A DNA stretch of 64,000 nucleotides, taken from positions 192,424 through 256,423 of the forward strand of contig NFUW01000002.1 in the NCBI GenBank assembly GCA_002127285.1. The letters run 5' to 3'. Position 1 is the stretch's first letter. Every line of letters starts with the position of its first letter. A model generated the notes under the pieces. It did not search any database. It saw only the letters and a program-made list of their open reading frames with translations, and was not told the DNA's origin. The DNA comes from Chitinophagaceae bacterium IBVUCB1. GTDB taxonomy: Bacteria > Bacteroidota > Bacteroidia > Chitinophagales > Chitinophagaceae. The translations under genes and the position numbers were made by a program. This document shows positions 60,130-64,000 of this stretch, in pieces.

Positions 60130-61134
60130 ATGATAACATTAGCGAGAGAATCAAGAGGACTAAGTCAAGCTGAATTGGCGACAAAGATTGAGATGTCTCC
60201 AGCAAACCTTTCTAAGATTGAAAGAGGAGATATTGGGGTAAGTCAGGACATTGTAGAATTAATTGCAACAGCAACACATTATCCACTTTCGTTTTTCACA
60301 CAAGACGATGAAATGTTTCCTGAACATTTGATATACAGAAAGAGAGAAAAAGTTGCGCAAAAAATACTTACACCGATTAATGCCAAAGTAAATATTGTAC
60401 GGTTTCATGTGCAGTCTGTTTTGGAGGAACTTAAAATAAAGCACCCGCATGTTCCTTCTTTTGAAGTAGATGAAAAAAATACACCAATGTTAGCTGCCCA
60501 AAAACTGAGAAAAATCTGGAAGGTGGAGCCAATAATAAATGATTTAATACAACTATTGGAAAGCAAAGGCATTGTCATTACCTACTTTAAATTCAATACG
60601 GATAGAGTAGATAGCAGAAGCGTACTTACCAAAGAAAAATATCCTATTATAATTTACAACAGTTCACTACTTGGTGACAGGCAACGATTTTCTATTGCAT
60701 ATCAATTAGGACATTTGGCAATGCACACTTCAACCGATGTTAGTTGGGATAGGGATATAAGTCACGAAGCAAATCTATTTGCAGCCGAATTTTTAATGCC
60801 TGAAAAGGAAATCAGACAGGATTTTGATAGTGGCATTACTGTACCATTACTTGGGGAATTAAAAAAGAAATGGAAGGTATCTATGATTTCATTACTATTT
60901 AGAGCAGATGATTTAGGATACCTGTCACCTAATCAAAAGCGATACCTGCTACAGCAGTTTAACGAACAGAAAATCCGTAAAAGAGAACCAGTGGAATTAG
61001 ACATTCCTGTAGAGAAGCCACGATTGCTCCGAACATGGCTTAGTGAACTTAAATCAAAACAGAAGTTAAGTGTAGCCAGTCTTGCCTCGAAACTACACTT
61101 ACAGACGGATGAATTTATAGAACTGTACAACTAA
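60130..61134 (+). CDS. XRE regulator with degenerate ImmA/IrrE-like domain
   Basis: The protein is about 334 aa from the ATG at 60130 (ribosome-binding site AGAGGTG). An N-terminal helix-turn-helix has SRGLSQAELATKIEMSPANLSKIERG. An IrrE/ImmA-like domain has SIAYQLGHLAMH where active enzymes have HELGH, so the first His and the catalytic Glu are replaced by Tyr and Gln. DISHEANLFAAEFLMP is preserved. It is probably a regulator without protease activity. It lies between the metal genes and the recombinase module. Confidence 0.85.
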   Translation: MITLARESRGLSQAELATKIEMSPANLSKIERGDIGVSQDIVELIATATHYPLSFFTQDDEMFPEHLIYRKREKVAQKILTPINAKVNIVRFHVQSVLEELKIKHPHVPSFEVDEKNTPMLAAQKLRKIWKVEPIINDLIQLLESKGIVITYFKFNTDRVDSRSVLTKEKYPIIIYNSSLLGDRQRFSIAYQLGHLAMHTSTDVSWDRDISHEANLFAAEFLMPEKEIRQDFDSGITVPLLGELKKKWKVSMISLLFRADDLGYLSPNQKRYLLQQFNEQKIRKREPVELDIPVEKPRLLRTWLSELKSKQKLSVASLASKLHLQTDEFIELYN

Positions 61135-61210
61135 AAAGAGAATACTACCCATCAAAATAGCAATATGAACTGCGTAATTAAACAAAAGAGAACTAATAAA
61201 AAATGCAATT

Positions 61211-61480
61211 ATGGAGATGGTAAAGACGCTTGCGCCTCATGCGAGACCCTACAGTTTCAAAGAGCTTGAAACTATTTATGGAGTAAGCCATAAAACCTTT
61301 AAAACATGGATTCAGCCTTTTCTGCAAGAAATAGGTGAAAAAAGAGGTAGGTATTTCAATGTCAAACAGGTGCAAATAATTTTTGCAAAGCTGGGCTACC
61401 CTGAAAGTATTGAGGAAGAAAAATCGGGTAGAATTTATCCCGATCAGGTCAATGCAACCCAAATGAGGAAAGCAGTTTAG
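61211..61480 (+). CDS. HTH DNA-binding protein of the recombinase module (paralogue of 41116 gene)
   Basis: The 89-aa protein has YSFKELETIYGVSHKTFKTWIQ then FLQEIGEKRGRYFNVKQVQII. It is related to the 76-aa protein at 41116. Being 23 bp before the 88-aa gene that runs into the recombinase, it may be a regulator or a recombination directionality factor. Which one is unknown. Confidence 0.65.
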   Translation: MEMVKTLAPHARPYSFKELETIYGVSHKTFKTWIQPFLQEIGEKRGRYFNVKQVQIIFAKLGYPESIEEEKSGRIYPDQVNATQMRKAV

Positions 61481-61502
61481 ACATGGGTTACAACTTTGCC
61501 AG

Positions 61503-61769
61503 ATGGCGAAAATTATTGAGTTAAAAAGCAAGTATGAAGGCAGGTTAGAATTACGAGATTGTCGAAGGCTTTTAGATGCAGAATCAGAAGGGTATTCGGA
61601 TGAACAGGTAGTATTAATTATGGATTTCCTATATAGTGTAGCTTCTTTAGAATATGAATTATTCAAAAGAAAAAATGCTGGATCAAACATTGTTGATTTA
61701 ACTGAAAAAATACAAGAGAATGCGCAAAGCAATACTTTACATTCGTGTGAGTACAGACGAGCAAGCTGA
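61503..61769 (+). CDS. 88-aa protein of the recombinase module
   Basis: The protein is helical and acidic with LELRDCRRLLDAESEGYSDEQVVLIMDFLYSV, then a polar tail. Its last 50 bp overlap the recombinase start, which implies coupled translation. No family was recognised. The HTH/88-aa/recombinase order suggests it helps integration or excision, but this is inference. Confidence 0.6.
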   Translation: MAKIIELKSKYEGRLELRDCRRLLDAESEGYSDEQVVLIMDFLYSVASLEYELFKRKNAGSNIVDLTEKIQENAQSNTLHSCEYRRAS

Positions 61770-63273
61770 GAAAGGCTATAGCTTAAAGCATCAGGAAGAA
61801 CGATTGAGAACTTACTGCTACCAACAAAACATCATCATTGCTGGTATTTATAAAGATGACCATTCTGCAAAAAGTTTTGAAAGACCTGAGTTTCAAAAAC
61901 TTCTTTCTAACTTGAAAAAGAACAAGGGAGTTGCCAATTTGCTTTTGTTTACAAAATGGGATAGGTTCTCAAGGAACGCACCTGATGCTTATGCCATGCT
62001 TAACCAGCTAAACAAATTAAGTATTGAAGCACAGGCAATAGAACAACCGTTGGACTTGTCAGTCCCCGAAAACAAAATTATGCTTGGGCTATATCTTATT
62101 GCACCAGAGGTAGAGAATGATAGACGAGCATTAAATACCCTTGTAGGTATGAGGCGAGCTAAGAAAGAGGGGCGTTATATGGCAACAGCTCCCAAAGGCT
62201 ATAAGAATACCCGAAATGAGAATAACAAACCGATAATTGCTCCAAGCAATGATGCGTCATTTATTAGAAAGGCTTTTGAGGAATTAGCAAAAGGTACTAC
62301 TGATATAGAGACATTGCGCAAAGAATTAAACAAAGAAGGGTTTAATGTCAGCCGTAGTCAGTTCTGGTGTCTGGTGCGTAACCCTATTTATTGTGGGAAG
62401 ATATTTATTCCCGCCTATAAAGATGAGGCTGCTTATTTGGTAAAGGGCATCCATGAGCCGATTATCTCTGAAAGCCTGTTTTATGATGTGCAGGATATAT
62501 TGAATGGTCGCAAAAGGAATGTACCTGCCAAAAATACTAAGCGGGAAGAATTACCGCTTAGGGGATTCTTAGTTTGCAAAAGATGCGGCAAGCTATTAAC
62601 CGGAAGTGCCTCTCATGGGAATGGAGGTAAATATTTTTACTATCACTGTCAACATAATTCCGGTTGTAAAGAGCGATTTAAGGCAAAAGAAGCCAATCAG
62701 TTATTTATAAATCAGCTTGGGCAAATTGTTGTGAAGCCTAAAATACTGGATACTTACTATGAAGTTATGTCGCAATTATTCAAAAAAGACAATTCAGATA
62801 AAGCACAAAAACTGAAGAATATTCAGGCAGATATAGACAAGTTGAACCAAAGAATAAAAAATGCTCAATCATTGATGCTTGACGGTGAATTAGAGGCTTC
62901 GGAATATAAAGAAATCAAAGCATCGCTTCAACCTCAAATAGAAAAATTAGAAAGGCAAAAAGTACAAACGGCTGATGGAGCCGATGATTATGAACGTTTT
63001 CTTGACAAAGGCTTTAATATTCTAAAGAATATTGATAAGTATTACGAAAGTGCTGATTTACAAGGCAAACAGCAAATTATCGGTGCGATATTTTCTGAAA
63101 AACTTATTTACGAAGAAAATCAATATCGAACCACAGAGCCTAATCCTTTGCTCCCGCTAATATCTTTATCTGGAGCGCATTTCAAAGAAATAAAAAAAGA
63201 AAGGAACGGTGGAAATTCCGTTCCTTCCTATGGGGTAGTCCCGCCAAGAATCGAACTTGGATCTAAAGTTTAG
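61720..63273 (+). CDS. Large serine recombinase (integrase)
   Basis: The 517-aa protein has the resolvase catalytic domain with nucleophile S11 (LYIRVSTDEQ) and DRFSRNAPDAYAML. Then come a recombinase domain (RRAKKEGRYMATAPKGYKN), a zinc ribbon (RGFLVCKRCGKLL ... YYHCQHNSGC) and a coiled coil (about 365-430). It would integrate and excise the element. The end after about residue 500 is unusual: it runs through a terminator and antisense to the tRNA-Arg (GVVPPRIELGSKV). Its natural stop may differ in the excised form. It overlaps the 88-aa gene. Confidence 0.9.
   Translation: MRKAILYIRVSTDEQAEKGYSLKHQEERLRTYCYQQNIIIAGIYKDDHSAKSFERPEFQKLLSNLKKNKGVANLLLFTKWDRFSRNAPDAYAMLNQLNKLSIEAQAIEQPLDLSVPENKIMLGLYLIAPEVENDRRALNTLVGMRRAKKEGRYMATAPKGYKNTRNENNKPIIAPSNDASFIRKAFEELAKGTTDIETLRKELNKEGFNVSRSQFWCLVRNPIYCGKIFIPAYKDEAAYLVKGIHEPIISESLFYDVQDILNGRKRNVPAKNTKREELPLRGFLVCKRCGKLLTGSASHGNGGKYFYYHCQHNSGCKERFKAKEANQLFINQLGQIVVKPKILDTYYEVMSQLFKKDNSDKAQKLKNIQADIDKLNQRIKNAQSLMLDGELEASEYKEIKASLQPQIEKLERQKVQTADGADDYERFLDKGFNILKNIDKYYESADLQGKQQIIGAIFSEKLIYEENQYRTTEPNPLLPLISLSGAHFKEIKKERNGGNSVPSYGVVPPRIELGSKV
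63201..63226 (-). terminator. Terminator of the tRNA-Arg, inside the recombinase frame
   Basis: On the minus strand AAGGAACGG and CCGTTCCTT form a 9-bp perfect stem with an 8-nt loop, followed by TCTTTTTTTATTTC. It starts about 10 bp after the tRNA 3' end. It lies in the last codons of the recombinase. Confidence 0.8.
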
Positions 63274-63307
63274 GAAACTTCTATTCTATCCATTGAACTA
63301 CGGGACC
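63236..63307 (-). tRNA. tRNA-Arg(CCU)
   Basis: 72 nt without CCA. The acceptor strands are GGTCCCG and CGGGACT (one G-U pair), the D-stem is GTTC/GAAT, the anticodon stem GAAGT/ACTTT encloses loop TTCCTAA with anticodon CCT at positions 34-36, and the T-arm is CCAAG-TTCGATT-CTTGG. CCA is not encoded (it reads CCC). Its 3' end faces the element, so it is the likely integration site. All stems pair, so it appears functional. Confidence 0.93.
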
Positions 63308-63398
63308 AACGGGGTGCGAAAATAAGGAATATTGCAATAATTATTTATCATCTTCTGTAAAATATACGTTTGTCTGCAGATGGGTAGTGTACAAAAAA

Positions 63399-63422
63399 AG
63401 ATGGGGCGCGATAGCCCCATCT
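63399..63422 (-). terminator. Terminator after the T9SS protein gene
   Basis: AGATGGGGC and GCCCCATCT pair perfectly (9 bp) around a 6-nt loop; on the minus strand TTTTTTG follows. Confidence 0.85.
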
Positions 63423-63476
63423 CTACACTTTATACTAATTAAAACAGAAACCTCTTTAAAATATCTTTTATAATAA

Positions 63477-64000
63477 TTATTGTACGTTGAACGGTTTGTT
63501 GATAGCACCTTCCGTGGTATTGGCACGGATGATGTACCTGCCTGCTGCCAGTGCGCTGATGTTGATGCTGTGTTCAGCTTGTTTGCCGTCCAGTTCGGTA
63601 CGGTAAACCACCTCGCCCAGTACATTCAATATCGTTACATCTTTCAGCGTAGCACCCTTCATTGCCAGTGTTACTTTCTCCTTAGCAGGGTTTGGATATA
63701 CATCCGCTTCCAGTGCTTCATTTACTGTATTGCTAACACCTGTAGCCCAATGTGCCATTGTGATGGTATCACTGCCGCAATTGTTGGTGATAATCAGTTT
63801 CACCATCATGCTGCCATCTATATACTTAGATACCGTCTTGTATGCACTTGTTGTACCATCACCAAACAACCATTTGTAGGTAATTACGTTCTGGTCGCCG
63901 CTCGGGCTGAACGTGTATTGATTACCATTACGCAGGTAAGATATACCGTTAGCTGTTGGCAGTGGGTTCAGATTTACAGATACCTGGTCTGTACCAATAC
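63477..64000 (-). CDS. C-terminal part of a T9SS-secreted PKD-domain protein
   Basis: The frame is open to the window end, so this is only the last 170 or so residues. The visible part has a PKD-like domain (NVITYKWLFGDGTTSAY ... VKLIITNNCGSDTI) and a T9SS sorting domain (DVYPNPAKEKVTLAMK ... TILNVLGEVVYRTEL ... AGRYIIRANTTEGAINKPFNVQ). It is a large secreted surface protein. The tRNA is 170 bp beyond its stop. Confidence 0.85.
   Translation of the reverse strand, partial: IGTDQVSVNLNPLPTANGISYLRNGNQYTFSPSGDQNVITYKWLFGDGTTSAYKTVSKYIDGSMMVKLIITNNCGSDTITMAHWATGVSNTVNEALEADVYPNPAKEKVTLAMKGATLKDVTILNVLGEVVYRTELDGKQAEHSINISALAAGRYIIRANTTEGAINKPFNVQ

Larger units (their letters stand above)
21053..63235. 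mobile_element. Putative integrated element: virus-like operon plus metal-redox cargo plus serine recombinase
   Basis: Both flanks are chromosomal (icd on the left, tRNA-Arg and a T9SS gene on the right). The interior is a one-direction block of virus-like genes, a metal-resistance block, then HTH, 88-aa and serine recombinase genes abutting the tRNA. Two related HTH genes (41116 and 61211) link the halves. No conjugation genes are present. The left edge is uncertain by about 100 bp, and the two halves could be separate insertions. Confidence 0.6.

Noticed and set aside
21053..63235. Integrative conjugative element
   Set aside because: No relaxase, coupling protein, VirB4-like ATPase or Tra genes were seen in any part.

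Overview
The window looks like chromosome of a Bacteroidota bacterium, most likely a Chitinophagaceae-type aerobe. The signs are TAnnTTTG-type -7 boxes in front of genes, type IX secretion sorting tails, HYC_CC_PP and DUF6660 proteins, a CusA-TolC fusion, and a heme-copper oxidase cluster with two subunit III-like genes plus SCO and DUF420 proteins. All identifications come from reading motifs and protein architecture; no database search was run.

Region 1 (1-21.05 kb) is ordinary chromosome: a DEDDy exonuclease and holA, then ribF and kynureninase on the other strand, a LemA/TPM membrane cluster, a respiratory operon (ctaB, two COX3-like genes, subunit IV, SCO, DUF420 and a small CxxC membrane protein), GIN/DUF2147 envelope proteins, nitroreductase, carA, a threonine-dehydrogenase-like epimerase, a zinc-cysteine-free sirtuin, a GT-C-like membrane protein, ftsY, an acyl-reductase-like SDR and icd. 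Most units are separated by clear hairpin-plus-T-run terminators.

Region 2 (about 21.07-63.23 kb) is an apparent integrated element. It ends at an intact tRNA-Arg(CCU) on the right, next to a large serine recombinase, and may begin at a 15-nt tRNA-3'-end-like relic upstream of icd. Its left half (21.1-41.9 kb), all on the minus strand, is a tightly overlapping set of about 25 genes. These include a RadA-like ATPase, a giant DNA methyltransferase/Strawberry-notch helicase, a repeat-built fibre-like protein, possible holins, three different cell-wall enzymes (L,D-transpeptidase-like, amidase, lambda R-type transglycosylase), a membrane-anchored protein with two annexin-like repeats, an adenine methyltransferase, several small beta-rich proteins, a transglutaminase-like/membrane fusion protein and a LEA2-like protein. 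No terminase, portal, tail or conjugation gene is recognisable. The gene set fits a tailless, membrane-containing virus with single-jelly-roll capsid proteins, or a derivative of one. This is the main candidate for an undescribed system.

The right half of the element (42.3-61.1 kb) is a metal and redox cargo: c-type cytochromes, a MauG/MbnH-like enzyme with an MbnP-like partner, a DUF1111 di-heme protein, a Rieske protein, a porin, a CusA-TolC fusion with its CusB adaptor, a periplasmic HMA protein, a P1B-2-type (Zn/Cd/Pb) ATPase and an XRE/IrrE-like regulator. Several perfect palindromes lie in these promoters. An HTH gene, an 88-aa gene and the recombinase close the element. Region 3 (63.2-64.0 kb) returns to chromosome with the tRNA and the C-terminus of a T9SS-secreted PKD protein.
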